Virus record (IMG/VR): IMGVR_UViG_3300002138_000025
Location: 1-27,700 of that record
Length of the DNA: 27,700 nt
Direction: 5' to 3' (one strand)
Source: a virus
Numbering within the stretch: the first letter of the stretch is position 1; each line of letters opens with the position of its first letter. The notes below the pieces were generated by a model. That model saw only the letters and a program-made list of their open reading frames with translations. It did no database searches and was not told the origin of the DNA. The position numbers and the translations under genes were made by a program. Of this stretch, positions 1 to 6,865 are shown piece by piece.

Positions 1-1
1 A

Positions 2-94
2 GAAGAACCACTACCATCAGTTGTTATAAAAGAAGAACCACTAAAAGAAGTAGAAGAACCACTACCATCAGTTGTTATAAAAGAAGAGGAAACC
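2..94 (+). repeat. Direct tandem repeat, 51-nt period (about 1.8 copies)
   Basis: The block starting gaagaaccactaccatcag at position 2 starts again at position 53 and runs nearly identically to about 90. The repeat is in frame (17 codons) and lies in the end of the partial CDS. Near-perfect nucleotide identity, not only protein identity, suggests a recent duplication. More copies may lie to the left of the window. Confidence 0.85.
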
Positions 95-151
95 AAATTT
101 ATTTCAATGGATTCAACTCCAAAATATTTTAATAAGGAAGATGTAAAATGA
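2..151 (+). CDS. C-terminal end of an unidentified protein with 17-residue repeats (5' truncated by window edge)
   Basis: An open frame enters from the left edge and stops with TGA at 149-151; no start lies inside the window. The 49 visible residues are acidic/proline-rich and contain a 17-residue unit beginning EEPLPSVVIK that recurs at once (period 51 nt). The stop overlaps the start codon of the curlin-like gene as ATGA, so the two are almost certainly translationally coupled. The tail looks like a flexible, low-complexity C-terminus. Function cannot be told from this fragment; a curli-accessory or secretion role is only suggested by the neighbour. Confidence 0.7.
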   Translation, partial: EEPLPSVVIKEEPLKEVEEPLPSVVIKEEETKFISMDSTPKYFNKEDVK

Positions 152-855
152 AAAAAGGACTATTACTTTTTAGTATGATGTCTATATTAGTTTCTGCTGT
201 ACAAGCACAGCAGAGTGGTAATAATTCAGTGTATATTGATCAGACTAACGCTGATAATTCAACTATAACAATTACACAGACAGGGTCTGGTAATGAGATT
301 GGTGATAGGGTTGCTATGGTAGACCCAGCTTTTATCATCGAAGGTAACAACATGGATTTAACTATCAACCAAGATGGTATGAACAATATTATCACTGGTA
401 ATTTTATTGGTGGAGATTCAACATTAAGTATTGATCAAACAGGAAGTTTAAATATATTCTCATTAACTCAAGGTAACTTCGGTACAAATGGTGGTAATTG
501 GGTAGCTAATTTTACTGGAGATAGTAATAATGTTGGTATTACAATGGGGTCAACTGCAAATACTGGTAACTATATTTACAATTTAAATGTAACTGGAAAC
601 ACTAATACATTGACAAGTACAATGAATAGTAAATATATTACAAACAATATAACTATTACTGGTGATACTAACACTTATACCACTACTCAAACTGGTTTCT
701 CTGGAACTAATATTGTAGCTGGTCATAAGATTGATAGTACTATCATCGGTGATTCTAATGTTTTAACAGTAACCCAAGATGGAACAAATGCTGCAAATTA
801 TGCGACAGTTAATATTACTGGTAACAATACTACTACAACGATAGTTCAACATTGA
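148..855 (+). CDS. Secreted curlin-repeat (CsgA/CsgB-like) protein
   Basis: The protein has 235 aa. Residues 1-20 form a clear signal peptide (basic MKK, hydrophobic core, cleavage after AQA). The rest is a run of degenerate repeats, about 20-30 residues each, rich in Asn, Thr, Gly and Gln, of the form N-x-I/L-x-x-x-Q-x-G-x-x-N, for example IDQTNADNS, ITQTGSGNE, INQDGMNN, IDQTGSLN and VTQDGTNA. This is the pattern of curlin repeats, which fold as stacked beta-strand turns in curli amyloid. There are almost no charged residues and no Cys in the mature part. It follows the upstream gene with an ATGA overlap and is followed by a secreted FecR protein. An extracellular amyloid-like fibre or surface adhesin is the family expectation; its role in a phage is unknown. 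A tail-fibre repeat protein is a weaker alternative, disfavoured by the signal peptide. Confidence 0.82.
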   Translation: MKKGLLLFSMMSILVSAVQAQQSGNNSVYIDQTNADNSTITITQTGSGNEIGDRVAMVDPAFIIEGNNMDLTINQDGMNNIITGNFIGGDSTLSIDQTGSLNIFSLTQGNFGTNGGNWVANFTGDSNNVGITMGSTANTGNYIYNLNVTGNTNTLTSTMNSKYITNNITITGDTNTYTTTQTGFSGTNIVAGHKIDSTIIGDSNVLTVTQDGTNAANYATVNITGNNTTTTIVQH

Positions 856-877
856 ATTCTGGATAGATCCTGAATTT
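855..877 (+). other. Small inverted repeat after the curlin-like gene
   Basis: aattc-t-ggat / ag / atcc-t-gaatt forms a short hairpin starting at the curlin stop codon (5 + 4 bp with one T-T mismatch). No T-run follows, so it is not a convincing rho-independent terminator. It could lower readthrough into, or protect mRNA upstream of, the FecR gene 34 nt downstream. Chance occurrence in AT-rich DNA is possible. Confidence 0.35.
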
Positions 878-910
878 AAAATTAAACGAAGTATTGCACT
901 TAAAAAAACA

Positions 911-1939
911 ATGCATTATTTAGCAGCATTGATAATATTTTTCAGCATTAATTGTTATGGCGGAATAGGTACTATCACAGAGGGTAATGGCAATAGCGAA
1001 ATTCTAAGGAAGAAAGATACTATAAATGCCAAACTGAATACTGGAATCGAACCTATGGATACAGTTGTAACTGCTAATGGTATAGTGGGTATGACTTTTA
1101 TAGATAATACTAAGATACGAGTCACTCAACATTCTAAACTTATTATAGATGATTTTGTTTATGATACTAAATCTAAAGGATCAAGTAAACTCGTTATGCG
1201 AATTGCACTTGGTACAGTTAGATACGCATCTGGTAACATAGCACATAACAATCCAAACTCTGTTGGTATATCTACACCAACAGCTACAGTCGCAGTTCGT
1301 GGAACAGCATTCACAATGACTGTAGATGAAATTGGACAATCCCTAATAATATTACTGCCTAACAAAGATGGAACTGTTGGTGAAATTGAAGTCTCTACTT
1401 CAATGGGATCAGTTGTATTAAACCAAGCATTTCAAGCTACAGTTACTACTGCAAATGAAGTTAAACCAATGAAACCGGCAATACTTAATTTATCTGAATC
1501 TATGATTAATAACATGTTGATTGTAAAGCCCCCTAAAGAAGTTATACGTAGAATGATGGAAGATAATAATAATAATAAGAACGATTTTCTTATGTTTACT
1601 GAATTAGATAAAAATGCATTAGAAATTAAATCAGGACAAGATGTATTAGGGTTTGTAGAACTAGATATAAATGAATTAAATGCTGACTATTTGGGTAATG
1701 CCTTAGACTCACTTTTAATTACCGAATTTAAAGTTGGTTATAACCCATCTACTCAAATTTACGTATTAGATAATGGCCAGAATTGGCAAGTTGACCGACA
1801 TGTAAAAGGAGATATAACCATTATCATAAGTAAAGATAAAGGTTACAATATATCTATACTACAGAATGAGGCGTTAGTATCATTAAAAAATATGGAAGAT
1901 ACTACTAATAAAATAATAATTAAACAAACTGCACGCTAA
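911..1939 (+). CDS. Secreted FecR-domain protein
   Basis: The protein has 342 aa. Residues 1-17 look like a signal peptide, so it should be periplasmic or surface-exposed. About residues 45-160 match the FecR domain: a ligand-like start (GIEPMDTVVT), the FIDNTKIRVTQHSKLIIDDF stretch, GTVRYASG, and the hallmark STPTATVAVRGTAFTM. Unlike the iron-dicitrate sensor FecR it has no N-terminal cytoplasmic anti-sigma part, so it is the stand-alone periplasmic type often found next to CHASE2 cyclases in proteobacteria. The C-terminal 180 residues match nothing I recognise. The gene lies 23 nt upstream of the CHASE2 cyclase, which supports a shared sensing role. There is no strong ribosome-binding site at the chosen ATG. 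Confidence is high for the domain and low for the physiological role. Confidence 0.85.
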   Translation: MHYLAALIIFFSINCYGGIGTITEGNGNSEILRKKDTINAKLNTGIEPMDTVVTANGIVGMTFIDNTKIRVTQHSKLIIDDFVYDTKSKGSSKLVMRIALGTVRYASGNIAHNNPNSVGISTPTATVAVRGTAFTMTVDEIGQSLIILLPNKDGTVGEIEVSTSMGSVVLNQAFQATVTTANEVKPMKPAILNLSESMINNMLIVKPPKEVIRRMMEDNNNNKNDFLMFTELDKNALEIKSGQDVLGFVELDINELNADYLGNALDSLLITEFKVGYNPSTQIYVLDNGQNWQVDRHVKGDITIIISKDKGYNISILQNEALVSLKNMEDTTNKIIIKQTAR

Positions 1940-1962
1940 TTTCGCTAATACTAAATAGCAAT

Positions 1963-4035
1963 ATGCTAAAATTATTATTAAGCCCTTGGACTGCTATAAT
2001 TACATTATTATTATTATTATTTATCAGAGTACAAGATCCACCATTTGTTGAGTCAGTAAGATTAAGGTATTTCGATCAACTGATAACTTCTAAAGAAAGT
2101 ACAACATCCAAACAAATTGTTGTAGTAAATATAGATGATGAATATATACAGAAAACGGGCCAGTTCCCGTTTCCAAGAGGAGAATATGCAAGAATAATTC
2201 AGGACTTGTATTCTCGTAATGCTGGGCTGGTTGTATTTAATGTATACATGCCAGATGTTGATCGCTTTAATGAAGATGATTTACTCGTAAAAGTTTTAAA
2301 ACAATATCCTGTAATACTACCTCAAGTAGCAACTAACGATAAAATTAAAACAGATTATAAACCGTTTCGCCCTGGAGTTTCCATCATAGGTGAAGGCATT
2401 GCTGGTATTAATTATGGAAATATACAACCTAATGTAAGGATACTCAATGAAAACGCTAGTGGAATTGGTATTGTTAATGTTTTTCCTGAACTCGATGGCG
2501 TTGTCCGAAGAGTACCCATGTTGGTCCGGTCAGGCGGCTTACTCTACCCAAGCCTTGCCCTTGAAACCTTGCGAGTTGCAGCAGGAGATCCAAGCTTTCA
2601 AGTCAAACTTAGTGGAGATTCCTCAGGGAATATTGTCGCAGTCAGAATTCCACAGTACGGAAAAATCGCAACAGATAGTTACGGAAGAATTTGGCTGGAT
2701 TGGTCTTCAAAATCAACCGAATATTCCGTACTTACTTTGCCAAAAGACCTCGGAGGTGCGGTTGTCATCGTCGGAGTTACTGGGAGAGGCCTCAACAATC
2801 CAGTTGCAACAGCAAGAGGGGAAATCTACCCACATCATTTGCAGGCAAGTGCCCTCGACACCGTAATAAGTGGAAAGAGTATATCTCGACCAGATTGGGC
2901 TGATGGTGCAGAAACTCTTCTATTATTTTTAATAGGTATTATATTATTAATATTAACAAGGTTCACTTATGCGGGCATTATATTCATGGTTGGTACAGTT
3001 GGTATATCACTGTATGGTAGTTTCTATGCTTATACTGAGTATATGTATCTCATGGATGGTACTTACTTTGCTTTATCTTTGGTTCTTGTTGGATTACATG
3101 CATATACCGTTAAATTTATAAGCGAGTTCTTACAGAAACAACAAATTAAAAAACAATTTGGTACATATTTGTCACCAGCATTGGTTGAGAAATTACAAAA
3201 GAATCCAGAGTTATTAACTCTCGGTGGAGAATCTAGAGAATTAAGTATTATGTTTACAGATGTTCGTGGATTCACTTCTATCTCTGAACATTATGGTAAA
3301 GATGTACAGGGTTTAACTAAAATTATGAATAGATATATGACGGCAATGACTAAACGCATATTAGAAAACAATGGTACATTAGATAAGTATATAGGTGATG
3401 CTCAAATGGCATTTTGGAATGCCCCACTTGATGAAGAAGAACACGCAAAACTCGCAGTTAAAACTGCACTAGAAATGATGGAGAGTTTAGATGGTTTTAA
3501 CGCAGAGGTTGTTGCTGAAGGTGTTCCAGCCTTTGGGATGGGCCTTGGTATTAATACTGGGGTTGTTGTTGTTGGTAACATGGGCAGTGACCAGCGGTTT
3601 GATTATACTTGCCTCGGGGATAGTGTTAATCTGGCTGCCAGGCTTGAAGGCCAAAGCAAGAACTATGGCGTTAAAATAATACTTGGTCCAGATACTGCTA
3701 AATATGTAGAAGACGTATACGCATTACTCGAATTAGATTGTATTGCAGTTAAAGGTAAAACTGAGGGTGTGCGAATTTATACTGTATTAGGTACACATGA
3801 AAAGATGTTGACTGAATCATCTTACGTAATGGAAACTGCACAGCATGAAAAGATGTTGAATTTATACAGGATGCAAAAGTTTGATACTGCAATACATTTT
3901 TGCGAAGATCTTAAAATGTGCTTCGGTGGTAAGATGGAAGAGTATTATAATTTATGGATTTTGAGATGTGCTGAAATGAAGTCTGCAAACCTTAGTCAAA
4001 ATTGGGATGGAGTTTACAGAGCTACATCTAAGTAA
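1963..4035 (+). CDS. CHASE2-domain membrane class III adenylate cyclase
   Basis: The protein has 690 aa. Transmembrane segment 1 spans about residues 8-22, an extracytoplasmic CHASE2 sensor about 25-310 (VVNIDDEYIQKTGQFPFPR is typical), then three transmembrane helices at about 318-385, the GTYLSP linker, and a class III cyclase catalytic domain at about 425-605. The catalytic set is complete: metal ligands D433 (FTDVRGF) and D479 (YIGDA), adenine-selecting K475 and T549 (the Lys/Thr pair of class IIIb adenylate cyclases), and transition-state N556 and R560 (SVNLAARLE). It should make cAMP from ATP in response to an envelope signal; adenylate rather than guanylate specificity follows from K475/T549. 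It ends the plus-strand cassette with FecR and the curlin. Bases 2521-2880 are much richer in G+C than the flanks. Membrane cyclases are very unusual in phages. Confidence 0.9.
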   Translation: MLKLLLSPWTAIITLLLLLFIRVQDPPFVESVRLRYFDQLITSKESTTSKQIVVVNIDDEYIQKTGQFPFPRGEYARIIQDLYSRNAGLVVFNVYMPDVDRFNEDDLLVKVLKQYPVILPQVATNDKIKTDYKPFRPGVSIIGEGIAGINYGNIQPNVRILNENASGIGIVNVFPELDGVVRRVPMLVRSGGLLYPSLALETLRVAAGDPSFQVKLSGDSSGNIVAVRIPQYGKIATDSYGRIWLDWSSKSTEYSVLTLPKDLGGAVVIVGVTGRGLNNPVATARGEIYPHHLQASALDTVISGKSISRPDWADGAETLLLFLIGIILLILTRFTYAGIIFMVGTVGISLYGSFYAYTEYMYLMDGTYFALSLVLVGLHAYTVKFISEFLQKQQIKKQFGTYLSPALVEKLQKNPELLTLGGESRELSIMFTDVRGFTSISEHYGKDVQGLTKIMNRYMTAMTKRILENNGTLDKYIGDAQMAFWNAPLDEEEHAKLAVKTALEMMESLDGFNAEVVAEGVPAFGMGLGINTGVVVVGNMGSDQRFDYTCLGDSVNLAARLEGQSKNYGVKIILGPDTAKYVEDVYALLELDCIAVKGKTEGVRIYTVLGTHEKMLTESSYVMETAQHEKMLNLYRMQKFDTAIHFCEDLKMCFGGKMEEYYNLWILRCAEMKSANLSQNWDGVYRATSK

Positions 4036-4048
4036 TATATAACATCAT

Positions 4049-4294
4049 CTAGTATGTTTTTTTCACTTTATTAAGATATTTCTTATCATACATACTATTT
4101 TGGAGTTCTAACATAGCCGAAACAATTGGGGATCCGAATATAAGATTTCCCTTTTCTTTAGATATCTTAGATATTTCCCTTGCTCGTACAGAAGCAATCA
4201 GAATCATATTAAATTGATTGCCGCCTGCGTTATCTATACATTTTTGATTATCGAGTAGTTCTGTTCTACTTTTGGTTGGAGTTGTAATATTCAT
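4049..4294 (-). CDS. rpoZ: RNA polymerase omega-subunit-like protein
   Basis: The protein has 81 aa, close to the length of bacterial omega. Residues from about 16 (CIDNAGGNQFNMILIASVRA, followed by REIS) align by eye with the conserved omega core, in which C/V-x-x-x-x-N-R-F-x-L-V-L-x-A-x-x-R-A-R-x-x is the signature helix; the later FGSPIVSAMLEL segment sits where omega has NPVVxALREI. Omega wraps the C-terminal tail of beta-prime and aids RNA polymerase assembly. A phage copy could alter host RNA polymerase. A GGAT ribosome-binding site lies 7 nt before the ATG. It is the last minus-strand gene, convergent with the cyclase with only 13 nt between stops. The segment between the two omega motifs is shorter than in E. 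coli. I am fairly confident of the family but not of function. Confidence 0.72.
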   Translation of the reverse strand: MNITTPTKSRTELLDNQKCIDNAGGNQFNMILIASVRAREISKISKEKGNLIFGSPIVSAMLELQNSMYDKKYLNKVKKTY

Positions 4295-4343
4295 TTAGTT
4301 TATCCGTTGTTATATTAATCTGGTATAGTCATTAATTTTGCCA

Positions 4344-4997
4344 TTAGTTGATTATATTGGCATTTTTGTCATGAATTGTTTCGTTAATATATTCTACCCA
4401 TTCATTTAATAATTCCCATTGTTTCTCTGACATGTATTCATACATAACTTCATATTTGAATTCGTTGTATTCATCACTATCATCTCCATCTACATCTTCA
4501 TTTTTAAGTTTAAGTAGTTCGGGGTATATAATATGTAGATTTTCAATGAGTTCATCATAATCCCATTCCATAGCCTCCCATATACCATCAGATGTAAATA
4601 TTGAACATCCGTATTGGTTTGGCATTTCATCCTCGTAAGTAACCAATGCAATAATTTTTGGGTTAACTTCACCAAGTTTTTTAACAATCCATTCTAATCC
4701 AATTTCTGGATATGACCATGCACATGTTAATTTAAAAGACGCACCATCAGTACTGTCATTATCAAATTCATCGAAATAACTCCACTTTGGCCCAATGTGT
4801 TCAGTAGTCCATTCGTATGTATCAGTAATATCATACGTTGGAGAACCTTCCTTTCCGTCAACCCATATGTCACTAAACCATTCGTATGCATGATTTTTAG
4901 AGTATGGTCTAACACGAGAATACATTTCCTCTAGCATTGCTTTACCAGCTTCATTAAGGTTTCTAAACTCTACATTCACATTCACATTATTTGCCAT
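4344..4997 (-). CDS. Acidic protein with Api92/YubB-like ferredoxin-fold domain (tentative)
   Basis: The protein has 217 aa from the ATG at 4997, chosen because AGGA lies about 10 nt upstream; the longer frame (to 5033) would overlap the previous gene. The N-terminus resembles NVNVEFRN, and the centre carries W-T-T-E-H-I-G-P-K-W-S-Y followed by F-K-L-T-C-A-W-S-Y-P-E. This resembles the NWGTKWD ... F.TAWSPP core of the Api92/YubB ferredoxin-like domain found in phage and plasmid proteins of unknown role. The C-terminal third is very acidic (a DVDGDDSDEYNE stretch). It lies between a 67-aa gene and the omega-like gene. The acidic surface could suggest DNA mimicry or protein binding, but that is speculation. 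Confidence 0.6.
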   Translation of the reverse strand: MANNVNVNVEFRNLNEAGKAMLEEMYSRVRPYSKNHAYEWFSDIWVDGKEGSPTYDITDTYEWTTEHIGPKWSYFDEFDNDSTDGASFKLTCAWSYPEIGLEWIVKKLGEVNPKIIALVTYEDEMPNQYGCSIFTSDGIWEAMEWDYDELIENLHIIYPELLKLKNEDVDGDDSDEYNEFKYEVMYEYMSEKQWELLNEWVEYINETIHDKNANIIN

Positions 4998-5016
4998 AAT
5001 ATTATTTCCTACTTTA

Positions 5017-5220
5017 TTAAACCATCTTATCAATTACTTGACCAACATTAGAATTATTAATTTTACTCAACTGTATTCTATGATCCTCATTATGTTGAAT
5101 TCTTTGACTCAACATCCTTTGTTCTTGAGACAGGTATACTGCATCTCTGTAGTTAAAACGAAGTTTTTGATAGTACAACTCCATGTCAACGTAATTATCA
5201 ATTTTATGTATTGGATCCAT
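5017..5220 (-). CDS. Small conserved-looking protein, unknown function
   Basis: The protein has 67 aa, hydrophilic and helical, with a heptad-like middle (LSQEQRMLSQRIQHNEDHR) that could form a short coiled coil. A good ribosome-binding site (AAGGAT, 7 nt before ATG) supports it as real. It is followed at 20 nt by the Api92-like gene. It is not recognised. Confidence 0.6.
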   Translation of the reverse strand: MDPIHKIDNYVDMELYYQKLRFNYRDAVYLSQEQRMLSQRIQHNEDHRIQLSKINNSNVGQVIDKMV

Positions 5221-5267
5221 TTATTCTATCCTTAAAAAATTAATCACACACTATTTCCTACCAAATT

Positions 5268-5344
5268 TGGCGGACCGTAGGGGACTCGAACCCCTGACCT
5301 CCGCCGTGACAGGGCGGCATTCTAACCAACTGAACTAACGATCC
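5268..5344 (-). tRNA. tRNA-Asp (anticodon GTC), CCA encoded
   Basis: On the minus strand the 77-nt sequence folds as a standard tRNA. Acceptor GGATCGT pairs with ACGGTCC (one T-G pair), the D-arm is GTTCAGTTGGTTAGAAT, the anticodon arm is CCGCC-CTGTCAC-GGCGG with anticodon GTC at 5308-5310, and the T-arm is AGGGG-TTCGAGT-CCCCT. Discriminator G and a genome-encoded CCA (5268-5270) follow. It lies between small genes, downstream of the promoter at 5500-5528. Phage tRNAs commonly supplement host decoding; GAC/GAT codons would be read here. Confidence 0.95.
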
Positions 5345-5345
5345 T

Positions 5346-5501
5346 CTAATCTGGCCAACCTAACCAAGCACCAATAAGAAGAAATATAAAAAATGCAAAT
5401 TCAAATGATATAATACATACAGCAATAATTTGAATATCTTCAATATCTTTAATCAATTGCCTTGATTTTTCTACATAATCTTTTTTCTTCTTAACTATCA
5501 T
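5346..5501 (-). CDS. Small membrane protein (start uncertain)
   Basis: About 51 aa from the ATG at 5501: a lysine-rich N-terminus, then one strong transmembrane helix (about residues 25-45) and a WLGWPD end. The in-frame ATG at 5528 lies upstream of, and the one at 5501 inside, the -10 box of the promoter at 5500-5528, so a transcript from that promoter could not use either. The first other in-frame initiation candidate after the predicted +1 is TTG at 5456, preceded by AAGG, giving 36 aa. It may be read from longer upstream transcripts instead. It ends one base before the tRNA gene. No family recognised. Confidence 0.45.
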   Translation of the reverse strand: MIVKKKKDYVEKSRQLIKDIEDIQIIAVCIISFEFAFFIFLLIGAWLGWPD

Positions 5502-5528
5502 TATACCATACTTTTTGGTTAATTGCAA
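5500..5528 (-). promoter_or_regulatory. Sigma70-type promoter (TTGCAA-17-TATAAT)
   Basis: On the minus strand, -35 TTGCAA (5523-5528) in the context CACTTGCAA, a spacer of exactly 17 bp ending TATGG, and -10 TATAAT (5500-5505). It is one of a family of matching promoters in this window. It should drive the small membrane gene and the tRNA-Asp and genes beyond. It lies just after the terminator at 5537-5569, as expected for a new transcription unit. Confidence 0.8.
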
Positions 5529-5536
5529 GTGGTTTG

Positions 5537-5569
5537 AAAAAAAAACCTAACATTGGGAGTATTAGGTTT
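5537..5569 (-). terminator. Rho-independent terminator
   Basis: Minus-strand RNA forms AAACCTAA / 11-nt loop / TTAGGTTT (perfect 8-bp stem) followed by a run of U residues (plus-strand a-run 5537-5545). It lies 24 nt past the stop of the 5811-5593 gene and just before the next promoter, so it ends the HAD-hydrolase transcription unit. Confidence 0.85.
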
Positions 5570-5592
5570 GAGAGAGTTAGTGGTCTTATAGT

Positions 5593-5811
5593 TTAATTAT
5601 TATTTTGATCACTATCATTATTTATAACATTTATTTCTTTCTTTACACTATTATTTTCCAACATCATCTCCCTCAACTCTATAATAGTTATGAGATGCCC
5701 ATCTATTCCACCTTTAAAATATCCATCAGTATGCCCGCTTTTGTACAGTGAATACATCCCACATCCAAAGAAAATAAACAATGTTGTGATCATCCAGTAT
5801 TCTAGAAACAT
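5593..5811 (-). CDS. Small membrane protein, unknown function
   Basis: The protein has 72 aa. An N-terminal transmembrane helix (about residues 3-24) precedes a Gly-rich segment (SGHTDGYFKGGIDGH) and a polar Asn/Asp-rich tail. The start codon lies one base past the stop of the HAD hydrolase gene (TAATATG), so it is probably coupled. Followed by a strong terminator. Not recognised. Confidence 0.6.
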   Translation of the reverse strand: MFLEYWMITTLFIFFGCGMYSLYKSGHTDGYFKGGIDGHLITIIELREMMLENNSVKKEINVINNDSDQNNN

Positions 5812-5812
5812 A

Positions 5813-6430
5813 TTAATCTTCTACAATTTCAGCAAGTTCGACCATATTGTAAATATGTTCCCATTTCCAAACACGAGGTATACTATTATCTCTAAAATAA
5901 GAGTTATGATCATGCCCCATTAAGATAGACTTTAAACCCATATCTAAACCAAGTTCAGCATTAGATGGTTTATCTTCAACCCAGATACAACCACTATTAC
6001 GATAAGGTTCTAGTATATCATTTTTATCTGCACCAGTATCCGCACAGACTAATCTTTCAAATATACCTTTACCAAAAACTTTATCTAAATTCATTTGGCG
6101 TAACAGTTGAGCATTGGGGTCGTCGCTTAAAGATGTTAGGCAATGGAATACATAACCTAATTTCTCATGCAACTTTCGAACATAGTGAACAGCATCCCTC
6201 AATGGAGGTAAGAATCCAATTGAAGCAGATTCATTAAACTGTCGTATCAAAGATTTGGATAACTCTGGTGTAATATTAAACATTAAATGCATCTTATATT
6301 CACCTATACCAATTACTTCATATCCACGATGCATCATCCATACCCTAAAACTATATTCCCAATCTAATAAAACACCATCACAATCGGTAAGAATTATCTT
6401 CCTAGGGTCTGTATATATTTTTTTTATCAT
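5813..6430 (-). CDS. HAD-superfamily hydrolase (predicted phosphatase/nucleotidase)
   Basis: The protein has 205 aa with the four HAD motifs in order: motif I DCDGV (nucleophile D16, acid/base D18), motif II T99 (CLTSLSD), motif III K136 (ADKND), and motif IV E152-D153 (VEDKPSNAEL). HAD enzymes act through an aspartyl-phosphate, most often as phosphatases. The compact helical cap between motifs I and II fits a small-substrate enzyme such as a deoxynucleotidase, but the substrate cannot be fixed from sequence. Similar HAD proteins occur in T4-like marine phages. The gene is first after its own promoter (6465-6493) and precedes a small membrane gene. Confidence 0.85.
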   Translation of the reverse strand: MIKKIYTDPRKIILTDCDGVLLDWEYSFRVWMMHRGYEVIGIGEYKMHLMFNITPELSKSLIRQFNESASIGFLPPLRDAVHYVRKLHEKLGYVFHCLTSLSDDPNAQLLRQMNLDKVFGKGIFERLVCADTGADKNDILEPYRNSGCIWVEDKPSNAELGLDMGLKSILMGHDHNSYFRDNSIPRVWKWEHIYNMVELAEIVED

Positions 6431-6464
6431 TTTTATTTTATTAATTCTTCCAACTTATTTTAAT

Positions 6465-6493
6465 ATTATACCATAAAATTATAAAAAATACAA
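6465..6493 (-). promoter_or_regulatory. Sigma70-type promoter (TTGTAT-17-TATAAT)
   Basis: On the minus strand, -35 TTGTAT (6488-6493), a 17-bp spacer ending TATGG, and -10 TATAAT (6465-6470), 35 nt upstream of the HAD gene start. Inverted arms ATTTTA (6457-6462) and TAAAAT (6474-6479) flank the -10. Confidence 0.75.
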
Positions 6494-6544
6494 TTGATTA
6501 TTTACTATTGTTGTATTTTAGCAACAGTAATTTCTTTTTATTGT

Positions 6545-6865
6545 TTAAACTCTAAATGATTCTCCGCAACCACAGCGGTCACGTTCGTTTGGATTATTGA
6601 ATTCAAAGCCTTCGTTGAGGCCTTTGCGGGTATAGTCAATCTCTATACCGTTAAGGTAAGGTTGATCTTTTTTATTAACAATAACGCTAAACCCATTGTG
6701 ATCAATAGCATCATCGCCTTCTGTTAACGTATCTACATATTCTAACACATACGCCAGTCCAGAGCAACCTGTAGTTCTCACACCAACTTTGATACCTATT
6801 CCATGTCCTCTGCGAGTAATATAATGTTGTATCTTTTTGGCCGCTTGGTCAGTTACTGTTAACAT
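6545..6865 (-). CDS. iscA: IscA-type iron-sulfur assembly (A-type carrier) protein
   Basis: The protein has 106 aa, the normal length for IscA. The three conserved cysteines are present: C34 (TTGCSGLAY), and C98 and C100 in the C-terminal RCGCGESF. A-type carriers take 2Fe-2S/4Fe-4S clusters from the IscU scaffold to apo-proteins. The start overlaps the end of iscU by 17 nt. It is the last gene of the ErpA-IscU-IscA run and of the long operon that begins at the 10700 promoter. The sequence is closer to IscA than to ErpA, so the phage carries two different A-type proteins. Confidence 0.92.
   Translation of the reverse strand: MLTVTDQAAKKIQHYITRRGHGIGIKVGVRTTGCSGLAYVLEYVDTLTEGDDAIDHNGFSVIVNKKDQPYLNGIEIDYTRKGLNEGFEFNNPNERDRCGCGESFRV

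Noticed and set aside
1-94. CRISPR-like or att-type repeat
   Set aside because: The repeat is contiguous and in frame with a coding sequence, without spacers; no integrase or cas gene is present.
2447-2866. A 139-aa plus-strand ORF with a signal-peptide-like N-terminus
   Set aside because: It lies wholly in another frame of the cyclase gene, in the GC-rich patch where stop codons are rare; the cyclase frame carries recognised CHASE2 sequence.
4036-4048. Bidirectional terminator between the convergent cyclase and omega-like genes
   Set aside because: Only 13 nt separate the stops and no hairpin is visible, only a T-run inside the omega-like gene end.
6500-6535. Inverted repeat after iscA (ttactattgttg / caacagtaa) as a terminator
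   Set aside because: The stem is imperfect and no U-run follows in the minus direction.
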